Positions 1 through 12,624 are shown, counted from the stretch's first letter. The stretch: 64,000 bases of DNA from Neopestalotiopsis rosae (GCA_023078685.1 JALGAS010000007.1:186001-250000); one strand, 5' to 3'. Numbers and translations: made by a program. The notes: a model not told the origin generated them from the sequence alone.

Positions 1-1186
1 TGCTTAATCATCCGAGACATACATGAAAGACGTTCCTAATGGACAAGCAAAGTTCACGTTGCCTAATGCAGGGTATGCACATGTGAGCTGTTACGAATCC
101 CTGCTTCCAACAAGGTGGGTGACTGCCTTATACCAGTTGACGTTTGTCCTGGTCGTCAGCCTGAGTGGCTCTTGACTGCACTGAAGTGATGTGTTGAGAC
201 GCACATCTTGGCATCTTGGGCCCACTCAAGTCGTGTTGCTTAGGACAGTGGACTAACTAGCCTTTGAATCCAGCTGTTTGAAGAGGCTGCTCTTACTGGA
301 TGTCAGTTTGTGACAAAATGAAACTCTTGCAGCATCACCTCTCTTCCCAGCTTGAGCTTTCTTCTCCATCTATCATATTGTGCAGTCAACAAAGCCAGTC
401 GCCTGTACCAACCCGCGGATAATTCTGTACCTGCATTGACTCTCATTGCAATCTACAGACATTCCGGTTTCCTTTTGTGAATACTTTCTTCGTTTTCTTC
501 ACTTCTTCCTGGTTCCTTCCACTGATCAGAACAGAAGACTTTGGGGTCTTGCCCACCACCACAGCGTCCTGATTTCTCAGGCCAAAACTGTGGCATCAGT
601 GTTGGGAGATCACATTTCACTCGATCCTTCGTCCAAAAAGTGTTGCTTTGGCAGTCTATTGTGCTTGAAGAGTGTCGGCCAAATATCAACCCATCTTCTG
701 CTGCACCACAGACTGTTTTCACTCGGACGGAGAAAATTTGTGTTGGACGGACGGAAGGTGCGACCCAGATCGTCCCATCAACACTTATCCCCGTTTGGTC
801 TTTGCTCTCATTAATCCTTCTCCATCTTTCTTCACGATCTTTCCTCTTCATCTTTTCACAAAACTCTTTGTAGTGGTGTGACTGTCACGTTCCCCCATCG
901 TTTTTACGAGTCATCCTGCCTCTACAGTTGGCCAAGCCGCCAAGTCATCAAGGACCTCTTTCCCTTACATATGTAAGTCCACTGATACCTTTTTCTTTAT
1001 CATCGATACTGATTTCGGTATTTCACTTGCACCTCATTCGTCCCTGTTTTTCTTCCCCATCGCTGAATGGCAGGAAAAGTACTAATCGAACACCGCATAT
1101 CAGTATACAACTCTGTCATTTTAAGCCTTCGGCTAGGTGATTCTTGAGGTTCTGAACGCTGTCCATCGCGTTTCATTTGAGACAAC
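1..1186. other. upstream region without a supported gene
   Basis: No convincing coding sequence is seen; the short overlapping open frames at 446-881 look like chance. The stretch 820-1060 is rich in pyrimidines on the + strand, as expected for a fungal promoter and leader. A GTAAGT at 970 could be the donor of a leader intron for the gene starting at 1187, but no acceptor can be fixed without transcripts. Confidence 0.6.
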
Positions 1187-4100
1187 ATGGTCAGCGATGT
1201 GGACCAGAGGGCCATGGTCCTTGAAGCTATGATGAACGACCTCGGTAATGATCGTCTGGAAGACCTCGCCAAGGACCATCGTGACGGAAACCGTATCTTG
1301 AAATGCTCTATACAGAGTCCGAAGGCACCCCCTCCTCGTGTCCTGACAAATGAGAAGGCCAGAGGTTGGAACCGTAAGTGCTTGTCGCATTCTACTGTGT
1401 GTTCCAGACTTACAAAACCCAGTCGCCTTCAAATCTGGCAAGTTTCAAGATAGCGATGCCCGAGACGTTAACGGCCTCGACAATATTGCCGGCGGTCGCC
1501 TCCACGCTATAAACAAGGGCCAGCAAGGGGGTGACTGGCATGAGGAATCGCGCTCCGGTAATACTGGCTTCAGTCAGCGCTCCAGAGATCCCATCAATTC
1601 CTCATGGAAACTGATGAAGGCCGTAGCAAATGGTTCTAATATCTCTTCATCAAACTATGATCCCACGTGAGTTTCCCGCGACTGTAGTGATGGTGAAACA
1701 GCACTGACTCGAATAAGCCGCCCAAACAAGCCTTTGTCCACGCCCAGACAGACACCTATCCGTACTCCCGACTATGCCGAGAACCGTGCTCCAAGGCCTA
1801 CGCCTACACGCCCGGTCAATCATGCTGCCAGTGGGTGGAACGAATTTGGAGCGCAGCAGACTTCAAAGCAGAGCATGACCCCGAAAACGGTCATTGCTGC
1901 AACAAGCTCAATAGCACAAGGCGTGACTCGAGAGTCGGATGGACCAACTACTCAGACGATCAACAGCCATCGCAATGAAAGCACTGGCGTCTCAAATGAC
2001 ACAACGGTTCACGATTCATCTCCAAGAATTCTACCGCACATGCGTGGTCCTAAACCCAGCGACCAAAGCAATTCATCTGCTCAAATTTCCGCGGCTCCCA
2101 CAAACGCCTCGTTGCCAGACAGACCAGTCTCACGACTAGCAAGGCCTTTGGTTTCGGCGCAACTCAAGTCAATCAATTCTGTTATTCAGCCCCATCAGAA
2201 TTCGATCAACGGTGACGCAGATGCGGCACAGGTTCCTGGCACAACAGCTCGTCTTTCCTCCAGCACGAGTGATTCAACTCGTCTGCAGATTCCGGCTCGT
2301 CCAAGAACCGAGTCAGCTGTTCTACCTCACCAGCGAATGACAGAAAAGATAAAGTGTACAATCAAGTACACTACCCAGTCGCAGCTCAATATTTTTTACA
2401 ACAAGGAGGTCAAAGCATGCAGACAAACCACGTCTGGTAACATCGAAACCGTGCCCGGCAGAATGTACCTTTACCAGTATCCTGGAAAACGTCTTATCAT
2501 CTGGGAGATGAAATGGTCTGATGGTTGGGTTGAACGTGAAGACCTCCGCAACTTCATCGCACTCTTCCGTAAAAGCCCAAGTCGAATGATTGTGCGGCGG
2601 TCAGGTGGCTCACAAGCTGGTATCCGAACGACCACAGTTTCTTTGGAAGAACAGCCTCCCGCACCTCTCACTGCGACAGTAGAGTTCGAGAATAAAATCA
2701 AAGGCTTGAACATGGAATACTTGAAGTCCTCGGAACCTCGTTACCCCTACATATTCGAGAAGCATGAACCAAGTAAGGGTGATCAGGTTGACCCGTCGAC
2801 CCTGTTGCCTCTGTCAGGTGATTCAGAGAACGGACAGGTGAACGAAGTGAACGAATACCCCAGATCCAAGAACGTTACTCGACCGGACACTGTCACTCAG
2901 CCAGTGAGTACTACTCGACCTGACATTTCTCCTCGACCTGAAAATCTTCCTCGACTTGAGAGCTCTATTCAACCCACGGCTCTTGCGGCACAGGCGCAGC
3001 ACTCGACGGCTCCAATTAGCAAAAAAAAGACACCTTCTGCATCTCTCGGAGATGTACGTACTGCTGAGCAAGCTCAACCTCCACAGAGATCTACTTCCGC
3101 ACTAGATCCACAAGATGATGCGCTCCACAAGTTGTTCCAGGGTCTAGGAGAGGGACTGGGTCACAAGACAAGCCATCAAACCCGCCCTGCTGAAAAGAAC
3201 CTTGGTACTGCGGGCAAGAAGATTGATTCCGACAAAGAGATCGCAAAGGTCATCCAAGGCTCAAATCCAAATTGCTCTAATGCATCGCCTCCTCGACTTC
3301 CTCACGAAAATGGCCAGAAGGACATTGGAATCAACAATGTTCCTTCTCAAGACGCGCTGATTGAAGCTCGAAGGAAGCAACTCGAGAAAGAAATTTCATC
3401 ACCTCCTCATGGCACTGCAAGACAAGACGATGAACCAACCGTTAGTCGTCAGGTCTCTAAACGGCTGCCAGCCCATAGGAAGGACAATGAGGACACTGAG
3501 AGAATGGCTTCATTCGATCTCATCGATACCAGCCCATTCACAGCCGAAGAGCAGCCGTCTGCCTACACCATGGCACTTGAAGAAATTTCTCAGCAGCAGA
3601 ATTCGAACCATGTGCGCGCTACAGGCAGTTCTGATCGTGATCAACCCCGGCCACGTATCAAAGAGGAGTCCCCTGAGCCAGATATCAAATCTGTATCTGA
3701 TATCACAGATGATCAATTGCAATCCAACAAGTCTGTGACAAACTCAGATGTGCCCAGCTCACGGATTCCATCTGTCGACTTAATCAATGCAGCTGTGCTT
3801 GCCAAGGTGCCCCTTGGAGTGGGTCTGAGTAGAGCATCTTTGATCGTTCTGTCTTGCCTGGGTCGCGGAGACTATCAAGACCTTTCGAAGAGCTTTGATG
3901 AGAGCCTCTATTGGTTACAGCAAACCGGAATGTACAACTCTGGCTCCCTTAATGAATTTGCTGCAGTGCACGAAACTCTGAAACACCTTGGAAGACGCTC
4001 CCACTTCAAAATGTTGAAGAACGAAGATCGTGTCAAGATTACAGCAGTCGTTTACAGCAACCTCAAGAAGCTCAAGGTATGCCAGGTTTCTAGGTACACC

Positions 4101-4406
4101 GCAAAAGCCCTGTTTGCGCTGCGCCACCTCGCCCGTCCTTGCCCCACGGCTGTTGGCCTGGTCAATGACGTTCTACTTCGAGCGAGTGGAAGGCAGCCCT
4201 TCCATCAGAGAGGACTAACCCCGATAAGCCCATCATCACGATCATCGAGTAGAGACCGAAGTCGATCGCCTGAACCGTCCACTACTTCCACATCCCAGAT
4301 TGCTCGTTCTGTGAAGCAGGTCACAATCACCCCACAAAGTGATCGGCCAGTGCCGGCCCATTTCCAAGGTATGGGCCATGGACGGAATCAGTCCCTCCGT
4401 TTTTAG
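1187..4406 (+). CDS. large disordered protein of unknown function, 1039 aa
   Basis: The model joins 1187-1373, 1423-1666 and 1718-4406. Both introns (49 and 51 nt) start GTAAGT or GTGAGT and keep frame; the second has a CTGAC branch-like site. The start at 1187 is the first ATG in the frame that splices on. Most of the protein is Ser/Pro/Thr/Gln-rich and probably disordered. Two parts look folded. Residues about 351-440 are mixed strand and helix, with a Trp-rich core around WEMKWSDGWVEREDLRNFI. Residues about 831-975 are helical and contain a run of leucines and lysines. The C-terminal tail has SR/RS-type Ser-Arg pairs (around SSRSSSRDRSRSPEP), which suggests a nuclear location. I do not recognise the family. 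A scaffold or chromatin/RNA-linked role would fit, but that is a guess. Confidence 0.8.
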
Positions 4407-5528
4407 ACTCAAGTTTTGAGTTACTGAGACTTTGAAGTTTCATGGAGTGAGTGATGAAACGAGCTTTACAGGCATCGACTCTTAGGCAGCGCGTCCAATC
4501 TCATCATGTCTTCAGGCAATACGCCAATCTCAAGCCGACACCTCTTACGACATTATGGCTGTCCGCTTTCTGTTCTTTATTTTGTGAATATTGGACTTTT
4601 TTTCTGTGGCCCTGAAGCCTACACTTGGGATGTTTTGTTCAGTTGGGGCGAATAACTTGGCATGTAGGATTGTCAAGAAGCGGCAGGCAATATGTCTGCG
4701 AAAAAGCTTAGGGAAAGATTCATGGCCAAGGATGTTCAATGCTCGGCAAACGAAATCTTTGGGGATGTCGCTTGTCATGTGCACAAGGAATATGGATTCT
4801 GTAAGTGTCATAGATTAAGCATAGTAACCAAAAAGGAGACTTGCGGATCGCAGAATATCTATCATTTCTGAGCCCCCATGTGCATTGAAAGTGGTCAATA
4901 TACCTTAATCAAGATCCGCGCAGTTCATGATTCTGTAAAATTCTATCAATGGGAGGAAATAATTGACCGGGGCACTCGATTCAAGGACAAAATACGAGCT
5001 GTCACGTGGTCCAATGCTATCAACAACTGCCCACCGTCTAGACCCTAAAGTGACGAGATGCTTTAGATTTATTTCGATTCTCCCATCTAAGCGCACAGAT
5101 AGTTGGTTAGATGTGTAATCCTACATCAGACTTGTACCGGTACTCCACAGCGGCGTTGAGCTCTGTAGATCCATCGTAAAAGAACATGCGCAGGCCCCAA
5201 AGAGCTATCCACGACCAAAAGGCGGATTTTCACACATGTCGATCTTCGCTTCGAAAGAGTCGGCAATATGATATTCATCGCTATTTATTAGATTCTCATG
5301 CTGATGTTATTGTGATTTGACACTATATTACTCGTCGAGCCACAACCACATGATACCCGCCGAGGACATTTTGGTGAGTTGACGGTTGCGGATCCGGATC
5401 ACGGTCGTGGTCATTGTTTTCTCCAAGGCAACTGACGACCCCAAAGATGATGATTTCAGGCTCGGTACTTGCTTTGTGGTGTATGATTGTAGTTTGGCCC
5501 AAGCTCCCCTCCAATTTCACCTTCACTG
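4407..5528. other. intergenic, nothing recognised
   Basis: This is the 3' flank of the gene ending at 4406 and the 3' flank of the small minus-strand gene ending at 5529. Only short frames without family character are present. Confidence 0.6.
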
Positions 5529-5902
5529 TTACACCTCTTCCACCACTCGGCGATGTTCTGTATCCGGCCGCGTCCTGGAAGCTACTCCGGCCGGTATTGT
5601 GTCGACTCGCATTAGACCCGTGAACTCGACTCGAATAAGGTTAAATCCATCAGGGGCTTGCGTCGGTAGTCGTATTTGGTATGGGTAAATATCTGGTCAT
5701 GTTTCAATTCAGCATACTGAAGCAGTATAGTAAAGTATACTCGACTGAGATCGAAACACGTACCGGTAGTATCTTGATTCTGTTGGCGATAATGACGGCT
5801 TTTCCGTTTTATGAGGAACTTGTATAAGGGAATGAGGATGCTGGGCAGGGCTAATGATAGACCGACAAGCGCGACGATGGCTTCTGTTGATATGTGTGGC
5901 AT
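5529..5902 (-). CDS. possible tiny single-pass membrane protein
   Basis: From the ATG at 5902 the frame encodes an N-terminus (MPHISTEAIVALVGLSLALP onward) with one hydrophobic segment at about residues 5-28. A strongly basic patch (KRKSRHYR) follows, the usual layout of a single-pass membrane protein with a basic cytosolic flank. A donor GTACGT lies at 5763. Splicing to the acceptor ending at 5693 joins exons 5902-5764 and 5692-5529 and gives 100 aa. The nearer acceptor ending at 5717 would stop after about 48 aa, and no splicing gives about 97 aa ending at 5612. All three keep the membrane segment. An upstream in-frame ATG at 5932 would add 10 residues. The gene is divergent from the Clr5-ankyrin gene at 6832. 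No function is known to me, and the 3' end is uncertain. Confidence 0.4.
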
Positions 5903-6831
5903 TTTGATGAGTACTCGAATCGCATTAAGCAATAGGAAGGTATGCGGCGGCCGTGATTAATGGAGCACGATGATTTTGGTCATGTATTCTATCACGTCAA
6001 GAAAATACTCGAATCGCAGGTTTATATCGCGTCTTCACGAGAGGCATTGTATACTTTGTCTTTGTATCACTTCAGTGGCGGCGAGTGAGACACGCAACAG
6101 TGTGTGCATGGGTTACAGGCATATGGTCCGCCCTGCATTTGAGTAACTTGGCATTGCCTCGTGGGCAACGACTTTTCTGGTTTCGGCATCAGCAAATCAT
6201 GGCCGCTGCAATGTCCTTGCCAGCTGAGCCAGTCTCTTTCTGGGTAGGAGGTGGCGTGGCAGAATGGTTTTCTGGTTTGGTAATTGGCCAATCAGATCTA
6301 TCACTCACATCTCAAAAGTCCTCCTGTGAAAAGGTCCAGGCTGCGGCCGGTGTGGTAGTACTCTGTATGGGCTACACAGGCTGCATATTCTGGTTTGGAA
6401 ATCATCGAATCACAACCGCCGGTATCTCACACAATGTCCCCACATGCTGGCAATTGATGTCGGCCATGGTTGGCGTACATGCAAGGCCTGCATATTCTGG
6501 TTTGGAAACGGTCCAATCAGACTCATGCTTGGCTTGTCTTTTCCCGGGAAGGGTAGACACACCTGTTGTCGCTGCAGATATGTCAGGCTGCGTGTATACC
6601 CTACATAATCTTCTTACGACCCATCTTTCTTCCTTCGACACTCAATCTTTGGCTTAACAGTAGCATTGTGGCAATCATCCATCCGCTTGTCATTGATACC
6701 AACCGGTTTCTTGTTTTACTCCGAGCCATATTTTACTCGATAACTTACATATACGAGCTGATTATCTGGCCTTTTTTTTTTCTTGCTTTGTGTCCCTTCC
6801 GGGACTATTGAGGAAAGGCTGTGGCGGGCCA
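5903..6831. other. divergent promoter region with imperfect repeats
   Basis: This 0.93-kb gap separates the small membrane-protein gene (minus) from the Clr5-ankyrin gene (plus). A 190-codon open frame at 6085-6657 has no family character and is explained by the repeats listed separately, so I do not call it a gene. A pyrimidine-rich run (around 6770-6800) lies just before the ATG at 6832. Confidence 0.6.
6265..6522 (+). repeat. three imperfect repeats carrying CCAAT-type boxes
   Basis: The core TCTGGTTTGG occurs at 6271, 6388 and 6496, spaced 117 and 108 bases. Each copy is followed about 10 bases later by an AATCA-type box: CCAATCAG at 6288, a degenerate GAATCAC at about 6407, and CCAATCAG at 6513. 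CCAATCA is the usual target of the fungal CCAAT-binding (HAP/NF-Y) complex, so the block may act as a promoter module for the Clr5-ankyrin gene starting at 6832. That function is inference. Confidence 0.55.
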
Positions 6832-9800
6832 ATGTCGAAAAAATGGGATCCTCACAAGGAGGAAATTCTACGCCTCTACATAGTTGAGAATCTGACGCTC
6901 GACCATGTGATAGACCACATGATGCAAACGTATGGCTTCGACCAGAAGTACGCGTATTCCTTCTCCAATGCTGTTGTTCTCTTAACGCTGAATCTTATTC
7001 AGAAAATCCCATTACGAATACCGGCTCAAATTATGGGGTGCCCGCAAATATATGAAGAAGGAAGTACTGGAATACATCAGTCATCAAGACCGCAGAAGAG
7101 GATCATTGCACGGCCTCGATTATGGAATTCACGTTGCCGATGGAATTCTACTTTCAGAATTCCGGGTCAATCGAGCGCGGCGGAAATATAACCTTGATCT
7201 ATCGTTGGCCAGAAAGTACGGCAGAGGTGCGTAGAGCGGACAGATGAATTTCATCATTATTGTGAATGATGGCTCATACCTTTCGCAGCTCCAAGTCCAA
7301 AACTTCCACCAGGACACATCGTTCAAAGAACTAGTCCACCAGCTCCAGCAATCGCCATCGATTGGCCCAAGTCTCTCCCTTGGCTTCGTTTTGAGGACCG
7401 CTTCAAGATAGGTATTTCACACTTCACAGTCACTTCGCAAGTCCAGTATATTAATATGATCCACTAGTCATGCCACAATCATCAAGATTCATACTACTTC
7501 TGGCACAGGTTGTGAAGAATTATAATCTGATACCTGGCATGACTATTGACGACTCATCCCATTTGGCTCGAGCAATATACGCAACGTCACAGGAAACGCA
7601 GGTCAACGCAGTCAACCTCGCGCGCATGCTGCCCTATATCCCGACCAACTCACAATCAGCAATGGTAGACACTGGCCTATCAAATCCCAACGATGCGGCG
7701 ACAAATATATTGAAGGCTTTTCTGTTCCGGGCCTCTAACAAATTACACGGATATTCGAAAGCACAATGGAGAAAAGATATGCTTTTATTGTTCCATGAGC
7801 TCGACGAGACGAGTTCTACGGTCCTAAGCTACCTCACCAATTCCAAAGATCCCACCTCAGAAGCCATCATCGAGAGCTTGTATGAGGCTGCAATTGAACA
7901 AGGTGCTACAGCGCTGGCGACCAGGCTGTTGAAAGCAGGGAGAGATGCTAACGCACTGCTTCCGATCTCTGTGGGAAGCCATCATCATGTGTCTCATGGC
8001 AGAGCCTCCTTCAAATTCCCGGGAACATTACACCCATCAACGGCCCTTCAATACGCAGCCGGAACGTGTAACATACAGTCAGCATATATATTGATCCAAT
8101 CTGGGGCGAAAGCTGATTTGGGACAACCCACGCCTCTCCAAATCTTGTGCACATCTTCGAAAGCTGGTTATGAGGATACGTTACGTTTCGCCGACCTCCT
8201 TATTTCCCACGGCGCACAGGTGAACAGAAATTCGAACTACTGGCCCTCTCCTCTTGAAGGGGCAGTCTTATGCAGAAACAGAAATCTTGTCTCTTTCCTC
8301 CTTCAGCAAGGCGCTGCTGATGTCCTACGCTGGCCACGCTACAGTGCGAACCAACTGAATCACAAGTTTCTACGAATTGGGGAGTTCGAGTGTCTGTTAC
8401 CAGGTGAAAAGGACACCGGAGCACCAATATCAGCTTTGCAGTTAGCCATACTGACAAGAGATGAGGGCATCGCACAAGTCTTATTATCTTCAATCCAGGT
8501 CCAGGAAGGCGCAGGATATGAGCTACTCAAGCAAGCCTTCATCACAGCTTGTGTGGCAGGAGATCGAGACTCTGTGCGAGTATTCTTGAAACACCTCGAC
8601 TATCAACTTGCAGAAAACGAGGAGTTGATAGATTCGGCATTTTTGGGGGCAGCATGGGACATGAATTGTCGAGTTGCACAACTCCTAGTGGAGCACCATG
8701 TTGTCCGGAGGAAGCTACAAAATGCTTGTCTCTCAACCTTTCAAGCAGCAGCGTTACATGGCAATATCAACCTTATCAAGATGTTGCATTCCAGCGGATT
8801 CGACATCAATCGTGGCCCGAGCCTTAAATTTGGACTATGGCATGAAAGGAACTATAAAGTGGAAATACCACCGCCAATATCGTCTACTCCTTTGGGCTGC
8901 GCTGTATGGAAGGGCCACAAAGACGTCGTTGAGACTCTGTTGGGTCTCGGGGCTAATATAGCCTGCATTGATCTCAAATCCGCGATACGAAGCAGATCCT
9001 TGGAATTAATAACCAAAGTGCTGAGTCAATGCGGCAACGTCAACATATCTCATGATGAGGAACGTCCTCTGGACATTGCTATTCGGTGTGGCATCGGGTT
9101 GGAAATGATCTGCAAGCTGGTCGATGCAGGCGCTGTCCTTAACGGCCACGAACTTTCCGATGCTGTACGCAGCAAGGACCAGAAGGTTGTGGACTTCTTA
9201 TTACCGACTTGTGATATACTCGCAATCAATCCAAACGGCGAGACCGTCCTGGAAGTGGCTTGTTACGTAGGAAACCTGGAGATTACGCTTCGATATTTCG
9301 CATGTGGTGGAGTTTATGGCTCCAGAGCCCTGTTTTTGGCTGTCAGTAGGGCTATGAAGCTGCACGACTACCGCTTCATCGAGCTGATCATAGCAAATCG
9401 GCCTCCGGGACCCATTGACGAATACGAGGCTAGCGCTTTGGCTCTTTCCATTGGAATGAGTGATATAGCACTCATGGACATGTTACTTCATGAGAATTTC
9501 AGATCGAGCAATGCATCGTCGATTTATGCCGACGTTGTTACATATTATGCTGAAGGCAAGGGGAGGGTTGAGCTTTTGATTCAACCACCGGACTTCAAAG
9601 ATCTAAGTCTTGCTATTGAAGAAGTCGCTCCAAAGTTCGTCTACCACAATTATCTTTCACCGTTGTCAGTAGCAGCAAATAATGCACAGGAACGTATCGT
9701 GAGAAGAATGCTTGAATCCGGATATCTACTTGATCCGTACCTTCTCGATATGATACACATCCACAAATCATCGTTTGTTGACAAGGAAATTCAAGATATG

Positions 9801-10826
9801 ATCATGTCGGCATATGTTTTACGGCTCCCAAACGTGGCGGATCGAGACTGGCACCGAGACATGCTCTTGGTGGCACTCAAACACGGCTTGGACCTTGCAA
9901 TTATTCAACAGCATTTCACAAAGCTCCCATCACTTGATTATGACCAGAAAGGACGTTTTCCATTGGCAAATGCAATTCGAAGCGGAAGTTACGACCACGT
10001 GAGAGCCGTGCTGGAGGCAGGAGCGACTGCCGATGCTTCGAAATGGCCCCCTGCTAATCGGGCTTTCCGGGAAGCAGTGAGGTGCGGATCTCTAGAAATC
10101 GTATCGCTCCTACTGGACTACGGTGCTGACATCAATCACGACCCGCATGAATATTTCGAGCGAGCTCTAAACAAGGGAGACTTTAGGATGATCGTCTTCC
10201 TTCTAGATCATGGCCTGGATATTAATGCACCTCTTGCAGAAACGTATAGTCAGGGGGGTTCCACATGTCTAGAGTCAGCAGCGAATATGGGGATGATCGA
10301 TGCCGTCGAGCTACTCTTTTCGCGCGGCGTAGACATTCAAGGTCGTCCCAGGATACATTTCATCAGGTCTGTGGTGTGGGCCACTAATCGCTGTCATTAT
10401 GCAACTGCAAAGCTGCTCAAAGACCGCGGCTGCTGGAATGATGGCGATGATGAACTTGCAAAAACGCCTCGTGGAAGAGACACAGATCATACGTGTCTAC
10501 GATTTGTTTACGATGATTTGACATTGGAAGGATGCAGGCATTGCAAATCCGAGGCGGACACTTCCTCCACGTCAGATTTTTCTGAAGAGGAGGAGGACAT
10601 GTTGGCTTCTCCACACAGCTACGAAGGTGCTGATGAGCAATTGACATCGGACGAGATGGACCCCCTCACTAATGACATGTCGATGCTGGACATGGAATTG
10701 GGGACCATGGATTACGAACCGACCACGGAAATGCTCGAGTGGCCATTTGTTTCCTACGGCCGGCAGGACATGGAACTAGACACAATCGTGAAAGGGCTTC
10801 TCTTGGAGGACGGTACGATCTCTTGA
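6832..10826 (+). CDS. Clr5-domain ankyrin-repeat protein, 1273 aa
   Basis: Exons are 6832-6947, 7003-7226, 7289-7411 and 7468-10826, with introns of 55, 62 and 56 nt; all junctions keep frame. Residues about 4-58 match the fungal Clr5 domain: W-D-P-H-K-E-E-I-L-R-L-Y near the start, a TLDHV helix, then after intron 1 the Y-E-Y-R-L-K-L-W-G segment. A proline-rich linker ends in WPKSLPWLRFEDRF. From about residue 346 to 1110 there are many ankyrin repeats, many degenerate (for example TALQYAAG, TPLGCAVWKGHKDVVETLLGLG and EIVSLLLDYGADIN). The last 150 residues are acidic (EEEEDMLASP). Clr5 domains occur at the N-terminus of many fungal ankyrin and TPR proteins of unknown role; ankyrin repeats bind protein partners. 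There is no signal peptide or membrane segment. Function, possibly in recognition or regulation, is not shown by the sequence. Confidence 0.87.
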
Positions 10827-11291
10827 CCTCATCTCAATCATGCGACAGTTGATATCGTGGCGGGATGGCTGCTTAGCGTTGCTTTTTTTTTCCTTATCAT
10901 GTTGATGTCGTGGTGGCGTTACAGAGTATTAATGCCATGGTTTTGGGAACGTATAAGGGCCCCGTACGGGGAGCTTTTATATTTGCTTTAACACTGGACA
11001 ATTGTAGTTTTCTCGTGATATCGCAACGAAGTGGTGTTGATTGATAATAATTATGCGTTCACAAAGGAATCACGAGTAGAGCATACAAAGGCATAATCGA
11101 AAAGGCTCAAATGGCTTGAAGAGCTCATGTGTAATGAATATATAAACATTATATTTTCATGTACGGAGATGTCATGTTTTCGGATCATCTCATGCTGTAA
11201 ATCTTTTCTATCGCTAATGGCAAAACATTTTCAAATGCACCTCATCCAACATCAACCATCCAATCAGATTCCATCAATAGTTACAACCCGC
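10827..11291. other. convergent intergenic region
   Basis: This 465-base gap lies between the 3' ends of the Clr5-ankyrin gene (plus) and the small secreted-protein gene (minus). It is AT-rich and includes a T-run near 10884. It should hold both polyadenylation regions. Nothing else was seen. Confidence 0.6.
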
Positions 11292-11801
11292 TTATGCGTT
11301 GTTGCAGTTGAGGACGGAGGCGGTGAAGTTGGCAGGGCCGACGTAGCGCTCGTCAGAAACAGCGCCGTGGTTCTCGGTCACGATCTCCGAGGCGGCGATG
11401 GAGTGGCAGTAGGTGATGTTGCTGCGCGAGTTGAAGGGGTACCAGATGGCGAAGTCGAGGCCGCCGTCGGTGGTGCGGGTGGCGGACCAGGTGTAGGCGA
11501 CGTTGTCGGGGCAGGAGCCGTCGGTGACGTTGGGGAGGACGTCGGGGCCCTGGATGAAAGCGCCGCAGTGGCTGGCGGGCAGGACGGGGTCCGAGGTGAC
11601 GGTGAAGTTGTAGCTGAGGATATCATGTTAGTTGTGTGATTTTTGAGTGATTGGTATGGTGAGTTGAACTTACGAGCAGAAGGTGCTGTGAGGAATGCAG
11701 GAGGCGACAAAGTTGCCAATGGGGTAGTCAAGAGCCTGCTTCTTCTGGAGAGAGGCGGCAGAGGCCGAGGCGGCGAGAGCGACAACAGCGGAGAACTTCA
11801 T
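11292..11801 (-). CDS. small secreted six-cysteine glycoprotein, 149 aa
   Basis: Exons on the minus strand are 11801-11674 and 11613-11292, with a 60-nt intron (GTAAGT...CAG). The N-terminus is a clear signal peptide (MKFSAVVALAASASA, cleavage near residue 16), followed by a short KK-containing stretch. The mature part has six cysteines (residues 35, 42, 59, 77, 112, 146), which could make three disulfides. It also has four N-glycosylation sequons (residues 45, 71, 108, 138). There is no GPI signal or membrane segment, so it should be released. Codons are strongly biased to C-ending, a sign of high expression. The start of the mature chain (YPIGNFVASCIPHSTFC) recalls small proteins annotated in other ascomycetes as hypersensitive-response-inducing or elicitor-like; I recall this only as a resemblance. 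An effector-like or wall-surface role is possible but unproven. Confidence 0.85.
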
Positions 11802-11953
11802 TTTGATTGAGTTGGTGTTTTTAAAACTTGAAAGTTTTGTAGTTGAAGAGTTGTTTAAGAGATGGTAGAGCGAATGTGGTTGTATTAGTTGTAATAGAGT
11901 GATGGTGATGATGAGTAGAATTCAAATCGATGGTAGGAGGCGGCGGTCATGTC

Positions 11954-11961
11954 TATATATA
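11954..11961 (-). promoter_or_regulatory. TATA box candidate of the small secreted-protein gene
   Basis: An eight-base alternating T/A run (TATATATA) lies about 150 bases upstream of the ATG at 11801. The position suits a TATA element of a strongly expressed, codon-biased gene. Confidence 0.5.
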
Positions 11962-12584
11962 CAAAAGCTTGGATGTATACATGCCTCTTTTTTTTCTAAT
12001 ATATTCTATCAAGCAACCCCATTACCCGCCAACCAGCCCCATCGTAACGTTCGTTTACCAGTGCAACGTCTCAATTGACTATGACCCCCAGAAGAAGGTG
12101 TAGATCTTCTCGTATCCGGCCCGCTTGCCCCTTTCAGGACCCAGTAGCCGTCAAAGGCCGTCTTGGCTCCAATCAACGTCATTGTTTTCAAGCCCAAAAC
12201 ATCAATTGCATTGATTTTTTCTTGTTGCCTCTTTCCAAAAAGATGGTATTTTTAGTGTAGCGAGGTAAGTAACCTACTCAATTAACATGCATCTCAATAA
12301 CAAAAGTTCTACTCTCACATTTGCGGATATAACCGATGTTGCAAAAGTATCATAGCTAACATAGACAGACCGTTTCACCTGTCCCGCCCGTCGCGCATGA
12401 GCCGGCGGCTTCCCCGAATTGAACTGACTGCTAACAAAGACCACCGTTGGCGGCAGTTGTCTACTATGTAATCTAATTAACTGTAAAGTGCCGCAAAGCC
12501 GGACCCCTAGATATCGTACTTTGACGCAAATATTGGCCAGCGCCCTGTGCAGTCATGCCAAGTGCCAGAAAAGATCCAGCATGA

Positions 12585-12624
12585 AAGGGTGCAAGGGAGC
12601 AAGGGAGCAAGGGAGCAAAGGAGC
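12585..12624 (+). repeat. 8-bp tandem repeat, five units
   Basis: Five head-to-tail copies of AAGGGAGC, the first and last each with one mismatch (AAGGGTGC, AAAGGAGC). It is a minisatellite-like array in non-coding DNA, and copy number may vary between strains. Confidence 0.9.

Noticed and set aside
6085..6657. 190-codon + strand frame upstream of the Clr5-ankyrin gene
   Set aside because: No domain, signal or codon bias. It is better explained as repeated promoter DNA.
11127..11639. 170-codon Gly/Val-rich + strand frame
   Set aside because: It is antisense to exon 2 of the small secreted-protein gene; a codon-bias shadow.
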